Shown here: positions 10,318 to 20,237 of the stretch, piece after piece
How the letters are laid out: every line of letters starts with the position of its first letter
How positions within the stretch are numbered: the first letter of the stretch is position 1
Origin: Collybia mongolica
Lineage: Eukaryota; Basidiomycota; Agaricomycetes; Agaricales; Clitocybaceae
DNA: 64,000 nucleotides
Direction: 5' to 3'
Assembly (NCBI GenBank): GCA_013420905.1
Contig: JAAXNY010000011.1
Coordinates: 434,001 to 498,000, forward strand
Notes under the pieces: generated by a model
Seen by the model: only the letters and a program-made list of their open reading frames with translations
Databases searched by the model: none
Told to the model about the DNA's origin: nothing
Position numbers and translations under genes: made by a program

Positions 10318-10822
10318 TGTAAGGGGAACTCCATTTCCGCCTTACTTCGCCAATCTAGCCTTACTTCGCCGAATCTCACTCCGCCGACTTCTACTTCGCC
10401 GATTCGCGACTCAGTCATCCCGCCGACTTACGATACAATTTCTCTGCTTACTTCGCGCTCACTCAATTACATTCACTACATCGCACGTTCATTACCTACG
10501 CCCACACGCACCCCCACTCTCTACTTCGCGCGCAGTTCGCCGCCGGACTTCGCACTTGTTCGGACTATCAAGGGCACGGTCACGTGACCTTCGCTAGCCC
10601 AACGCGTGTCGTCGTACCGCACCGGGAATGTGTATTTAATGTAGTACTAGGTATATAGCACACCCCCCCTGATGGAGGCTCCTCAGAGAATTCTCTTAGG
10701 ATCCCCTCCACCAGGTGAGTAGTACATATGTCGTACAAGTGAATACATCTCTTAGGATCCCCTCCACCAGCGTCGGCCCGCTCTACTAAGTTCGCGTGCA
10801 CTCCGCCGGAGTTGCCCTTACA
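10318..10822 (+). repeat. 5' LTR of gypsy element 2
   Basis: 505 bp with ends TGTAAGGG and CCCTTACA. It contains direct repeats of TTACTTCGCCGA, TATATA at 10652-10657, and the predicted transcript start AGAGAATTCT at 10685. A 20-bp motif around TTAGGATCCCCTCCACCAG occurs twice. Confidence 0.95.
10652..10694 (+). promoter_or_regulatory. TATA box and predicted transcription start in the 5' LTR
   Basis: TATATA (10652-10657) lies 33 nt before AGAGAATTCT (10685-10694). The latter is exactly complementary to the sequence at the putative primer site, so it is the predicted 5' end of the genomic RNA. Confidence 0.5.
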
Positions 10823-10824
10823 GT

Positions 10825-10834
10825 AGAATTCTCT
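10825..10834 (+). other. Putative self-priming primer-binding site of element 2
   Basis: AGAATTCTCT starts 2 nt after the 5' LTR and is the exact complement of AGAGAATTCT at 10685-10694. Part of the match, AGAATTCT, is palindromic, which makes chance more likely, but spacing and length equal those in element 1. Confidence 0.55.
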
Positions 10835-10961
10835 CACCAGCAGAGACCGCGACCTCACCGCAGCCATTGCCAAATTCCGATCGGCAGAAACTGTCAGCTC
10901 CAATACAGAATCCGTCAAGACCGCGCGAGAATCGCCCTCTCCACCCTCCTCCGAACTAGAA

Positions 10962-12149
10962 GTGGAACTCCTACTCCGGCCGATGGACGCCGAAACGAGG
11001 ATGGATAACATCGAACGAGACGTAGGAGATCTCAATAGGAAGGTGGAGGAACAAGCCGAGCAGCTTAAGAAGCTCACCGACAGCATCAACGTGCTGATCG
11101 CGCTCCAAACCGCGGCTCCCCCACCCCCGGTCAATACCCCTGCACCCAGCGCCCCTGTAAATAATGTATCAACACCTCCCCCCGCGACCCACGTTAATTC
11201 GGGACGACCTTCGGCACTCTGGCCATCACTTCCCGATGACTTCGACGGATCGCGCAAACGAGGGCGTGCGTTCATTAACGCATGCGAACTGTATATAAAT
11301 CTTGTACCACACCAGTTCGCAGATGAAGTGACACAGGTACGGTGGGCGTACACCTTCATGAAGAAAGGCCGAGCGTATCTGTTCGCGGACCGGGCCATGC
11401 GATACCAGACCGCTACCGGGAACCCGAAGTACGCGACATGGGCCCTATTCCGCGCCGACTTCGCGGTCAACTTCTTCGTGCAGAGCGAAGCGCAGCGGGC
11501 GATTACGAGGTTGGAAACGAGCAGCTACCACCAAGGATCGCGATCGGTGGACGACTACACGGACGAGTTCAGGGATCTCATCGACAAGTCGGGATACAAG
11601 GAGGGGTTGACGATTGTGGTGAAGTACCGGAAGGGACTGAGCGGGGAGATTCAGTTGCAGATCGCGACGATGGCAGTGGGACGACCAGCGGACGATCAGC
11701 CGGAACAGTGGTATGTAGCGGCGATGAAGTGCGATGAAAACCGCCTCACCAACGAGGCCTTCCTGAGCACTAAACCGGCGGCTCGCGCACCTCCCGCACA
11801 CACTACCTCGGCGTTTCGCGCACCGCCGCACTTCTCAGCCCCGACGCTGCAACGGATGGCGCCACCACCACCTCCGCCGCCCCCTGCTCTCCCTCCACCG
11901 GTTCCGATGGATGTAGACGCGATGCGGAGGGCTCGAACGAACATTGAGACCTGCCACCGATGTAAGCAGCCGGGCCATTTCCGGAAGGACTGCCCCCTCC
12001 GCTACGACACGCGGTTCATGTCAATGGAGGAGCAGCACGAGTTCGCACAGCACATCTTCGCGATGATAGATGCACAAGTCGGACCGCCGGCGGAAGAAGG
12101 GGAAACGCTCGCAACCACTCAAGAGGGTTTTGTAGCGGACAGCGAGTGA
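10962..12149 (+). CDS. gag: Gag polyprotein of gypsy element 2
   Basis: A 395-residue structural protein. An N-terminal coiled-coil-like stretch (residues 1-50, DAETRMDNIERDVGDLNRKV) is followed by a Pro-rich linker. The capsid domain covers about residues 85-260 (FINACELYINLVPHQF, WALFRADFAVNFF, VDDYTDEFRDLIDKSGY), then comes a Pro-rich linker. One canonical CCHC zinc knuckle, CHRCKQPGHFRKDC, lies near residue 330. The tail ends EEGETLATTQEGFVADSE. The ATG nearest the leader was not distinguished from the next Met (MDAETRMDN, residue 8), which is also plausible. Confidence 0.93.
   Translation: MELLLRPMDAETRMDNIERDVGDLNRKVEEQAEQLKKLTDSINVLIALQTAAPPPPVNTPAPSAPVNNVSTPPPATHVNSGRPSALWPSLPDDFDGSRKRGRAFINACELYINLVPHQFADEVTQVRWAYTFMKKGRAYLFADRAMRYQTATGNPKYATWALFRADFAVNFFVQSEAQRAITRLETSSYHQGSRSVDDYTDEFRDLIDKSGYKEGLTIVVKYRKGLSGEIQLQIATMAVGRPADDQPEQWYVAAMKCDENRLTNEAFLSTKPAARAPPAHTTSAFRAPPHFSAPTLQRMAPPPPPPPPALPPPVPMDVDAMRRARTNIETCHRCKQPGHFRKDCPLRYDTRFMSMEEQHEFAQHIFAMIDAQVGPPAEEGETLATTQEGFVADSE
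12125..12131 (+). promoter_or_regulatory. Candidate -1 ribosomal frameshift slippery site GGGTTTT
   Basis: The gag frame reads GAG GGT TTT GTA, so G GGT TTT is in the proper register for -1 slippage. The -1 frame continues GGG TTT TGT AGC GGA CAG directly into pol without a stop. It lies 16 nt before the gag stop at 12147-12149. Element 1 has the same heptamer just before its gag stop, and both Gag tails read EGF here. Confidence 0.7.
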
Positions 12150-15100
12150 ACAGTACGCCCTCGCTGTCATCTGTAAATAGGTTCGCGTGTTTAGAAGTTG
12201 AGAACACAATTGAAATTTCCCAAACACCCGAAACTACTACAGAAGCCGTACGAGATACCATCCCCGTCCCTAAACCGCCGCGCCAGAGACTCCCCCGATG
12301 GGAACGAGCTCTACCCAAGCGATTCGTAGTCGCCGCCACCCCCAGCACTCGCTCGCTGAAGCTCAAGATTGAACTTCAGACGTCCGACACAGGCGAGACA
12401 TTCGCGACGAACAGCTTGGTAGACTTGGGAGCAACGGGCCTTTTCATCGATTCTGAATTCGTGCGGAGGAACAGGTTGACCTCGCGCAAGCTAGTTCGCA
12501 CTATTCCAGTGTTCAACATCGACGGCACTCTGAACAAGAACGGGTCTATTTCGGAGATCGTAGACCTCATCCTCCGGTACAACGGTCACTCAGAACGCAC
12601 CCACTTCGCGGTCACCAGCCTAGGGAAGCAGGATCTCATACTGGGCTACACTTGGTTGCAGGAGCACAACCCGGAGATCAACTGGCAGACCAACGAGGTG
12701 AAGATGAGTCGCTGTCCCGACAAATGTCGGACCTGCGCGAACGAGGTTAAATCGGAAAAGGCGGAGAAGCGTAAATTGGAGGCCCGCATCAACGCCTGTC
12801 GCGCAGGACCCATGCCCGAACCAGAAACAGAAATTGGAGAGGTTCCCGACTCTGAGCACGAAGGAGATATCGCCCTTGAAGATTGCATCGAAGAGGGCGA
12901 CCGTATCTTCGTGGTCAACATCGGCGAACCAGGACAGTTTCAGAAGGCACCGGAAGAGATTCGGACAACCCAAACCATCTCGCAGCGACTAGCGGAAAAG
13001 ATCCAAACGGAAGCCCGGAAGAACGCGTCCCAGCAGATCGCAGACTCCTTTGATCGTAATGCGCAACCCAAGACGTTTTTCGATCTAGCACTGGCGCACG
13101 TCCACGAATTTGAGGATGTGTTCTCCAAGACGTCCTTCGACGCTCTCCCAGATCGCCGACCGTGGGACCACGCGATCGAACTCGTCCGCGACGCAGAAGG
13201 GAAATCCTGCAAGGTCTACCCGCTCTCAGTTGCCGAACAAGCGGAGTTGGACAAGTTCCTCGAGGAGAACCTCGCCTCTGGTCGGATCCGCCCCTCCAAA
13301 TCGCCAATGGCTTCGCCGTTCTTCTTTATCAAGAAGAAGGACGGTTTGCTACGCCCGGTACAGGACTACCACGTTCTCAATTCGCTGACGATCAAGAACA
13401 AATACCCACTCCCACTCATCTCCGACCTCGTCAACAATCTTCGGGGAGCGAAATACTTCTCCAAATTCGACGTTCGCTGGGGATACAACAACGTCCGAAT
13501 TAAGGAAGGTGATGAGTGGAAGGCCGCATTTCGCACAAACCGCGGAATGTTTGAGCCCCTGGTAATGTTCTTTGGTCTCACTAACTCGCCGGCAATGTTC
13601 CAAACCATGATGAACAAGATATTCCACGATCTCATCATGGAAGGAGTGGTATGTGTCTACATCGATGATATTCTAATCTACACAAAGACACTCGCCGAAC
13701 ACCACCGAATTACGAGGTTAGTTCTCCAGCGACTCCGCGAACATAAACTGTACCTGCGACTGGACAAATGCGAATTCGAGAAGACCCGAATCGAGTATCT
13801 GGGGCTCATTATCTCGGAGGGGCAGGCGGAGATGGACCCGGTCAAGGTTGCCGGAGTAGCGGAATGGCCAACGCCCACGAACAAGAAGCAAGTGCAGTCC
13901 TTCTTGGGCTTCACGAACTTCTATCGGCGGTTCATTCGCGACTTCTCCCATATTGCGCGGCCATTGTTTGATCTCACTGGTAAAGACGTGCCTTGGAAGT
14001 GGGGTGAGTCGGAGCAGGAGGCATTCGAAGGGTTGAAGGAAGCGGTGTCGTCTAAACTGGTACTGATGTTCGCAGACGACAACCGGCCGTTTAGGGTGGA
14101 GGCAGATAGTTCGGATTTCGCGACCGGCGCAGTACTTTCGCAACTCAGCCCGGAGGACGACAAGTGGCACCCAATCGCGTTTTCGTCAAAGAGCCTCAAC
14201 ACGGTCGAGCGGAATTACGAGATACACGACAAGGAAATGCTTGCCATCATTCGCGCACTCGAAGAATGGCGACACTTCCTTGAAGGCGCGCGACACGACT
14301 TCAAGATCTGGACAGACCACAAAAATCTAGAGTACTTCCGGACGTCCCAGAAGCTAAATCGGAGACAGGCCAGGTGGTCACTGTACCTCTCCCGATTCAA
14401 CTTCTCGCTGCACCACAAGCCCGGACAAAGTATGGGTAAGCCAGACGCGCTATCTCGCCGAGCGGACCACAGCAATGGAAGCGAGGATAACCGCGATCTA
14501 GTCCTCCTCAAACCGGAGTTGTTCACAATCCGCGTGCTGGAAGGAATGGTCGTGGAAGGAGAGGAAAGGGACATCCTGCAGGATATTCGGAGAGGCAATC
14601 GCGAGGGACATCAGGAGGAAGCAGTGGTGAAGGCAGCGCAGGAGTTGAAGAAGTCCGCAGGAAAATCGGTTCGGAGCGCAGAGTGGAGGGAAGCGCAGGA
14701 GTTGCTGTATTTCCGCGATCGCATCTACGTCCCAAAACACGCTGACCTTCGCAGACGTATAGTTGCGCAACATCACGATTCGCGAATTGCGGGACACGCC
14801 GGAAGATGGAAGACGTTGGAACTCGTATCGCGCAATTACTGGTGGCCCCAAATGTCGCGCTACATCGGCAAATACTGCAAGACATGCGACCTCTGTCTCC
14901 GAACGAAGGCTCAGCGTCAACTTCCAAGCGGCGAACTTAAACCGCTGCCGATTCCGGAAGGTCACTGGGACGTCGCAAGCGTGGACTTCATCGTGGAACT
15001 CCCCGAGTCGCAAGGGCATGATGCGATCATGGTAGTGGTGGACACGGTGGGTAAACGCGCGCACTTCATCCCAACCACGACGACAATTACCGCGCTTGGA

Positions 15101-16096
15101 TCGGCGAGGCTTTACCTCCAGCATGTGTGGAAGTTGCACGGCTTACCGAAGGCTATGGTCTCCGACCGAGGGGTACAGTTCGTGGCGGAATTCACAAGGG
15201 AGTTATATCGCATGCTTGATATTAAACTCACAGCGTCTACGGCGTACCACCCACAGACAGACGGACAGACTGAGCGAGTGAACCAGGAACTGGAGCAGTA
15301 TCTCCGGTTATTCGTCAGCGAGCGACAGGACAACTGGGTCGACCTTTTACCGCTCACCGAATTCCAGTACAATAACCACGTCCACTCCTCGACACAGCAC
15401 TCGCCGTTCTTCCTGGACACCAGTCGACATCCACGCATGGGCTTCGAACCACAGACCGCACCATCCCGGCTGGAAACCGCGAACGAATTCCGCAACCAAA
15501 TGAAGGACACCCTCGAGGAAGCCCGCGCCGCATTAGCCAAAGCCAAGGACGAGATGGCGATGTACTACAATCGCCGCCGAAACCCAACACCCGACTACCA
15601 GGTTGGAGACTGGATGTATTTGGATTTGTGCGACATTCGTATCACTCGACCGTCGCAGAAACTGGCTCACCGCTACATCGGGCCCTACCCCATCGAAGCC
15701 AAGGTTAGATCGCACGCCTACCGCCTCAAACTTCCGCCGGCGCTATCGCGCATCCACCCGGTCTTCCATGTTGTCAAACTCCTACCCGCGCCGCACGACC
15801 CAATACCCGGTAGAACGGTCACCGAAGTCCCTGAACCCACTCTCATAGACGGCGAGGTACATTATGAGGTTCAGGAGATCATGGACAGCCGGATTTACAG
15901 GAACAAGCTGCAGTACCTGGTCGCCTGGAAGGGCTACAGCTACGAACAGAACACCTGGGAACCCGCCGACAAGGTGAATGCGGACGAGTTGGTCACCGAA
16001 TTCTACAGACGCAACCCCGGAGCACCGCGACGCGTACAACGCGTCCAATTCGCACAGATCCCGTTCCAACGCCGGCGTGAAGACACGCGAACCTAG
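12146..16096 (+). CDS. pol: Pol polyprotein of gypsy element 2 (PR-RT-RNase H-integrase-chromodomain)
   Basis: About 1,316 residues in the -1 frame of gag; there is no ATG at its beginning (GTG at 12146), so translation as Gag-Pol is likely. Visible parts in order: protease LVDLGATGLFID (~residue 93); RT with QDYHVLN, WGYNNVRIKEGDEW and YIDDILIY (~505); RNase H VEADSSDFATGAVLS and TDHKNLEYF (~650-770); integrase zinc-binding HH-CC (HHDSRIAGHAG ... CKTCDLC, ~875-915); catalytic core VDFIVELP, SDRGVQF and YHPQTDGQTERVNQEL (~950-1065); and a C-terminal chromodomain LQYLVAWKGYSYEQNTWEP (~1255-1275). The chromodomain marks a chromovirus and usually directs integration to heterochromatin. All catalytic residues checked are present. 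Confidence 0.95.
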   Translation: MNSTPSLSSVNRFACLEVENTIEISQTPETTTEAVRDTIPVPKPPRQRLPRWERALPKRFVVAATPSTRSLKLKIELQTSDTGETFATNSLVDLGATGLFIDSEFVRRNRLTSRKLVRTIPVFNIDGTLNKNGSISEIVDLILRYNGHSERTHFAVTSLGKQDLILGYTWLQEHNPEINWQTNEVKMSRCPDKCRTCANEVKSEKAEKRKLEARINACRAGPMPEPETEIGEVPDSEHEGDIALEDCIEEGDRIFVVNIGEPGQFQKAPEEIRTTQTISQRLAEKIQTEARKNASQQIADSFDRNAQPKTFFDLALAHVHEFEDVFSKTSFDALPDRRPWDHAIELVRDAEGKSCKVYPLSVAEQAELDKFLEENLASGRIRPSKSPMASPFFFIKKKDGLLRPVQDYHVLNSLTIKNKYPLPLISDLVNNLRGAKYFSKFDVRWGYNNVRIKEGDEWKAAFRTNRGMFEPLVMFFGLTNSPAMFQTMMNKIFHDLIMEGVVCVYIDDILIYTKTLAEHHRITRLVLQRLREHKLYLRLDKCEFEKTRIEYLGLIISEGQAEMDPVKVAGVAEWPTPTNKKQVQSFLGFTNFYRRFIRDFSHIARPLFDLTGKDVPWKWGESEQEAFEGLKEAVSSKLVLMFADDNRPFRVEADSSDFATGAVLSQLSPEDDKWHPIAFSSKSLNTVERNYEIHDKEMLAIIRALEEWRHFLEGARHDFKIWTDHKNLEYFRTSQKLNRRQARWSLYLSRFNFSLHHKPGQSMGKPDALSRRADHSNGSEDNRDLVLLKPELFTIRVLEGMVVEGEERDILQDIRRGNREGHQEEAVVKAAQELKKSAGKSVRSAEWREAQELLYFRDRIYVPKHADLRRRIVAQHHDSRIAGHAGRWKTLELVSRNYWWPQMSRYIGKYCKTCDLCLRTKAQRQLPSGELKPLPIPEGHWDVASVDFIVELPESQGHDAIMVVVDTVGKRAHFIPTTTTITALGSARLYLQHVWKLHGLPKAMVSDRGVQFVAEFTRELYRMLDIKLTASTAYHPQTDGQTERVNQELEQYLRLFVSERQDNWVDLLPLTEFQYNNHVHSSTQHSPFFLDTSRHPRMGFEPQTAPSRLETANEFRNQMKDTLEEARAALAKAKDEMAMYYNRRRNPTPDYQVGDWMYLDLCDIRITRPSQKLAHRYIGPYPIEAKVRSHAYRLKLPPALSRIHPVFHVVKLLPAPHDPIPGRTVTEVPEPTLIDGEVHYEVQEIMDSRIYRNKLQYLVAWKGYSYEQNTWEPADKVNADELVTEFYRRNPGAPRRVQRVQFAQIPFQRRREDTRT

Positions 16097-16107
16097 AAGG
16101 GGGGTAA

Positions 16108-16611
16108 TGTAAGGGGAACTCCATTTCCGCCTTACTTCGCCGATCTAGCCTTACTTCGCCGAATCTCACTCCGCCGACTTTACTTCGCCGATTCGCGACT
16201 CAGTCATCCCGCCGACTTACGATACAATTTCTCTGCTTACTTCGCGCTCACTCAATTACATTCACTACATCGCACGTTCATTACCTACGCCCACACGCAC
16301 CCCCACTCTCTACTTCACACACAGTTCGCCGCCGGACTTCGCACTTGTTCGGACTATCAAGGGCACGGTCACGTGACCTTCGCTAGCCCAACGCGTGTCG
16401 TCGTACCGCACCGGGAACGTGTATTTAATGTAGTACTAGGTATATAGCACACCCCCCCTGATGGAGGCTCCTCAGAGAATTCTCTTAGGATCCCCTCCAC
16501 CAGGTGAGTAGTACATATGTCGTACAAGTGAATACATCTCTTAGGATCCCCTCCACCAGCGTCGGCCCGCTCTACTAAGTTCGCGCGCACTCCGCCGGAG
16601 TTGCCCTTACA
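16108..16611 (+). repeat. 3' LTR of gypsy element 2
   Basis: 504 bp, almost identical to the 5' LTR. The clearest difference is CACACA here where the 5' LTR has CGCGCG (about 16317-16322), that is, three CpG-type changes. Confidence 0.95.
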
Positions 16612-16757
16612 ATTACTGCCCCCTACTGTATTTCCAGTCTCATTTGTATACCCACATTTACAAGCATAGGTGCATTTGTTCTTCAAATGTGACTTGATAA
16701 ATTCTTGAGTGGCCCAGCCATTATGGAATTTTTTGAGGTATGTATGCCGACTTTTGG

Positions 16758-17145
16758 TCTGAAATATATTATTTAAATGAATAACAAAGCAGCAAAGAAA
16801 AGACTTACCACACGGATGATTTGACTAATGACTACTGTAGGTTGCCTGTGCCAAACAACTGAGTAGTTGAGGCCTGCATTACCAACTAAACTACAAACAC
16901 AACACTATTACTTGTAAGAAAAAAGATTGGAGCAAAGGGTTTTAAGAAGTAAAACTTACACAAATGGCCTTGTATAAATTGGAATCATCTTGGAGTTGCA
17001 TTTCAGCCTGGAGATTGAATCCGTTCCCTGCGACGCTGTGTGGTGGGTGTGGTATGACATTCTTCTGCTGTTCTTTAGCATGGGTGGCTTTGCAAAGGGC
17101 TACAAGTTCAGCTAGTCATTACAAGTTCTTTAGTTTACTAAATAT
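16758..17145. other. Unassigned spacer
   Basis: No coding exon is recognised. The stretch before 16757 may be intron and further exons of the split minus-strand gene. Confidence 0.3.
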
Positions 17146-17878
17146 GAGTTCTTTATCAACCCAGTTTTTGGGCAGAAAGGTGATTCATTCATTCATATTT
17201 CAACACTGCAGGGAAATATTTCCATAATGGGATTTTTCTTCTCTTATGGCTTTTTACAGCATTTCTCCACAAATACAAAGTATTGTGACATAATTTGCAT
17301 GTATTTGGGATGCTTACATAATGCCTTTGATGATGCCATCAAAATTATGCATATCTAATATTTCAAAGTGTCACATTTCAAAATTTATTTTGTGATTTTC
17401 CCCATAACCAGTAAAGCTATTAACTTTTTTTTATATATTTAGTATGTACAAACATGGCTCTACAATCTCCTTGTTGAGCATATTTTTCCCATGGTCCATT
17501 TTGAGTGAAATATCAGAAATGTCCAGATTCAGCTAGTTTTGAAGGTCTGTATGTTATGTCAGGGGTGAACAAACATCTTATAACAACAATGACCCTGACC
17601 AAACATGACCCTTGTGGGAAATTACACTAAACATTGGAATAATCAACAACTACTACTATATTTACCTGAAATACAAAGAGGATTGATTTCTCTATTTATT
17701 GACACATGTCACATGATCTATTCCACCACATATGTATACCAAATACATGACAACAATCTGAATGTTTATTTAGTGTACATGATCCTGGTAAAAGTTAGTT
17801 CTGATGGTTTTTGTGTTTTCTCCATAGCCAGGCAAGCTATGGCATTGGGCTTTGTGCACAGGCATTGTTTGTTTACTT
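17146..17878. repeat. Dispersed repeat R2, copy b (uninterrupted)
   Basis: Same sequence as R2 copy a but without the hAT-like insertion. CAACAATG at 17584-17591 is present once and serves as the pre-insertion reference. Confidence 0.75.
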
Positions 17879-18563
17879 GGTAACATTTTCCCATGGCCAC
17901 ATGACCTCTATAAACTATCATCTACATTGTTTCTGGTCATTTTGAATGTGGAATGGACTTATTTCTCCTAAGAAAATAAATAAAGAACGAGTACCTGCCA
18001 CACAGTGTGTTGGCCCACTCCACCCAAGTGTTAGTATGGTATAGGAAGTATGCAAAAAAAAAAGTAATACCTTTCATTTTCTTCATTTTTGCTTCCATTG
18101 CCATTGTCTCATGTATTTATCCATGTACCTGGTGAAACAAAATGTAATAATAGGTAACATGTTTCCATTTGAAAATCACAGTATCCACCTTTAACTCTCT
18201 GGGATGAGCCCGAAGACAATGCCACCTTGCAAGATTGGTTTGCTTTTTGAAATGCGGTAGACTTAGCCATAGTTTTATGGAAAAGGGTGTGTTGGAGAAA
18301 GAGCTGGTGGCAAAGTTGAAGAAAGGTGAGACCGAGTGAATGAGGAGATGCTGGGAGACACAGAGGAAGAGGGTTCTTTTAAATTTGAGGTGGAGCAGGT
18401 TCTGTCCCCAAGGACAACAGAACCAAGCTCAAATCAATTCGCACAGGGGATGAAAAAGAAAAAAAAATGGGTTCTGGGCTTTGGGGTGGGCAAAGGGATT
18501 TCTATAATCTGACTAGCTTTGGATTCCGGATCTTTAACTGTACTTGGGTAAAACTGTTGGGGT
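17879..18563. other. Unassigned AT-rich region
   Basis: No gene or repeat was recognised. Confidence 0.35.
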
Positions 18564-18899
18564 TTGGGGTATGAGTACAAAATAAAACATATAAAGGACC
18601 TTGGAACTCAAAAAAATAATCACAATGTAATGGCCACTGGCCTCACACCCAGCCCTCCAGACACTTCCCCTACCCACTGTGTGCTGCAGAATGATGATGT
18701 TTCCAGTCACATTGTGGAAAGCATGACGGAATCCGAGACTGAATCAGACTGCAGACCATTTGATTGTGCTTTCTTTGGTCCTTGCTCACCAGGGAATCAA
18801 CTTGGTCTATTGGAAAATAGAAACTGGTTTACGGACCTTTGCAAGTCCAAATCTTCAAGCCATGGATCCAGTGTACCCAAGGATAACAGTAAGCAATAA
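18564..18899 (+). CDS. Hypothetical short ORF (111 residues)
   Basis: The ORF is Ser/Thr/Glu-rich in its middle (VESMTESETESDC) and has a short Cys/Pro patch (FFGPCSPGNQ). No family was recognised. It lies between repeats R2b and the second hAT-like element, has no visible partner exons, and could be chance or an eroded fragment. Confidence 0.2.
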   Translation: MGYEYKIKHIKDLGTQKNNHNVMATGLTPSPPDTSPTHCVLQNDDVSSHIVESMTESETESDCRPFDCAFFGPCSPGNQLGLLENRNWFTDLCKSKSSSHGSSVPKDNSKQ

Positions 18900-19337
18900 T
18901 CTAACTCCACATGATGCTGAAGGAAAAACTCTTACCTAGGTGATATCAAAATGGATGCAGACATAGTCCCTGAAGAGTGTAAGGTGAATATCAGCACTAT
19001 CAACCCATTGGCACATAACCAGTTTCCAACAGTATCTTATTAATTGACAACAAAGTTTATTATTCAGATCTGTGCCGAAGGTGGCAATGTAATCAATTCG
19101 GTATTCAATTAACTTCCAGGAAAAAGTAAAGAGCAAAAAACAGAGACATAAATCGAGTAGAAGGGACAATGAGCAGGGAAAATGGCAAAAATTATGATGT
19201 GTATATACATGTGACACAGTAAAGTCCCAAAAGATATATGCAAAATTGAAAGATAATGCCTGTTAATTATTTTGCGCAAGTTTTACAAGCATCCTTTCAA
19301 AGAGCAGTCATTAATCCCTCATTTTGTGCCTTTTCTT

Positions 19338-20229
19338 CTGTACTTTACACTCCCCCACATGTCCTTGTGGACTGCAAAAGTCCATGTGGACTCCACAAGG
19401 ACAGCACAAAGTCCGCACGGACTCTGCACGGACTCCGTGCGGACTCACTTACTTTCTTTTATTATAAAGTAGTTACTTATAATTACTCTTTTACTTACTA
19501 ACAATCTATGTAATTAATAGGATAAAACATATATTATTACTAAATATAATACATATATGATAAGACAATTTAATATAGGTGGGGGTGGGGGCCCCCGCCC
19601 CCCTGCCATTCTTGTTGGCTGCCCCCTCGTTGTCAGCAGCCTGGGTTTCAGCAGCAACGGAACTAGTGTGCGTCGTTATGGTGCTGTTGATTGACATTTG
19701 GTGCATTGGTGTTGGCGTTGGCAGTGTGGGTGTGTTGGCATTGGTGTTGGCATTGGCAGTTTGGTTGATGTGGTGGAAGAGAACCAACAAAGACATGGCA
19801 ACGGTAATGTGACCATTGCACGTGCTTTGTAGTCATGTGATGTAAGCCTGTACACTTGAGGCCAATGTAGCCTGGGGCTTGAAATGCCTGTCTTGCCCAA
19901 TGGTTATGAATGCCAAATATATTATGTAATGTTCTTGTCTATGCGTTCAAACCCAGTTGGACGCAAGTTTTTTAGCACCATTATGTTATGTTATTAATAA
20001 CAAATAGTATATATAATTTGAATAAATAAAAATTATATTAGTAATCTGATTAGTAATACACTGGCTGCGCGGACTCTGCGAGCTGTCCATCCATGCCAGT
20101 CCGCGTGTCCATGTAAAATTATGCAGATTGATGCGGACTCGGCATGGACACGGATTCTTGTCTGGCTGACAGTCCTGCCAAATGAGTCCGTGTGTCCACA
20201 CAGGTTATGTGGCTTAGTGTAAAGACCTC
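19338..20229. mobile_element. hAT-like non-autonomous element, copy 2 (892 bp, inverted relative to copy 1)
   Basis: Flanked by the 8-bp direct repeat CTTTTCTT (19330-19337 and 20230-20237). It begins CTGTACTTTACACTCCCCCAC and ends GTGTAAAGACCTC, the same two ends as copy 1 in the opposite orientation. The GC-rich core is much shorter. Aligning the terminal 500 bases with copy 1 shows mostly CG-to-TG/CA changes, so this copy is older or more methylated. It lies in an Spt5-like remnant whose frame reaches the border. Confidence 0.85.
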
Positions 20230-20237
20230 CTTTTCTT

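Larger units (their letters stand above)
10318..16611 (+). mobile_element. Full-length Ty3/gypsy chromovirus, element 2
   Basis: Two LTRs (10318-10822 and 16108-16611) enclose gag, pol with a C-terminal chromodomain, a purine tract before the 3' LTR (AGAAGGGGGG, about 16095-16104) and a putative self-priming site. The 5-bp target duplication ATTAC is present at 10313-10317 and 16612-16616. By eye the LTRs differ by six substitutions and one single-base indel in about 505 bp, and both ORFs are uninterrupted, so insertion was fairly recent. A solo LTR of the same family is at 25754-26257. Confidence 0.97.
10163..16757 (-). pseudogene. Cys-rich protein with acidic C-terminus, split by gypsy element 2
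   Basis: Minus-strand coding sequence lies on both sides of the chromovirus: 16757-16617 (KKFHNGWATQEFIKSHLKN, then KCTYACKCGYT) and 10312-10163 (ADNEEEMDVDIDL, a long Glu/Asp tail, stop TAA at 10163-10165). If the element and one 5-bp target repeat are ignored, the two frames meet exactly. An acceptor-like CAAAAG lies upstream near 16758, and earlier exons were not found. The family was not recognised. The pattern suggests a transposon-associated accessory protein. Confidence 0.5.

Noticed and set aside
11445..16069. Long antisense ORFs opposite gag and pol of gypsy element 2
   Set aside because: Shadows of the coding strand with Arg/Ser-rich composition and no domains.
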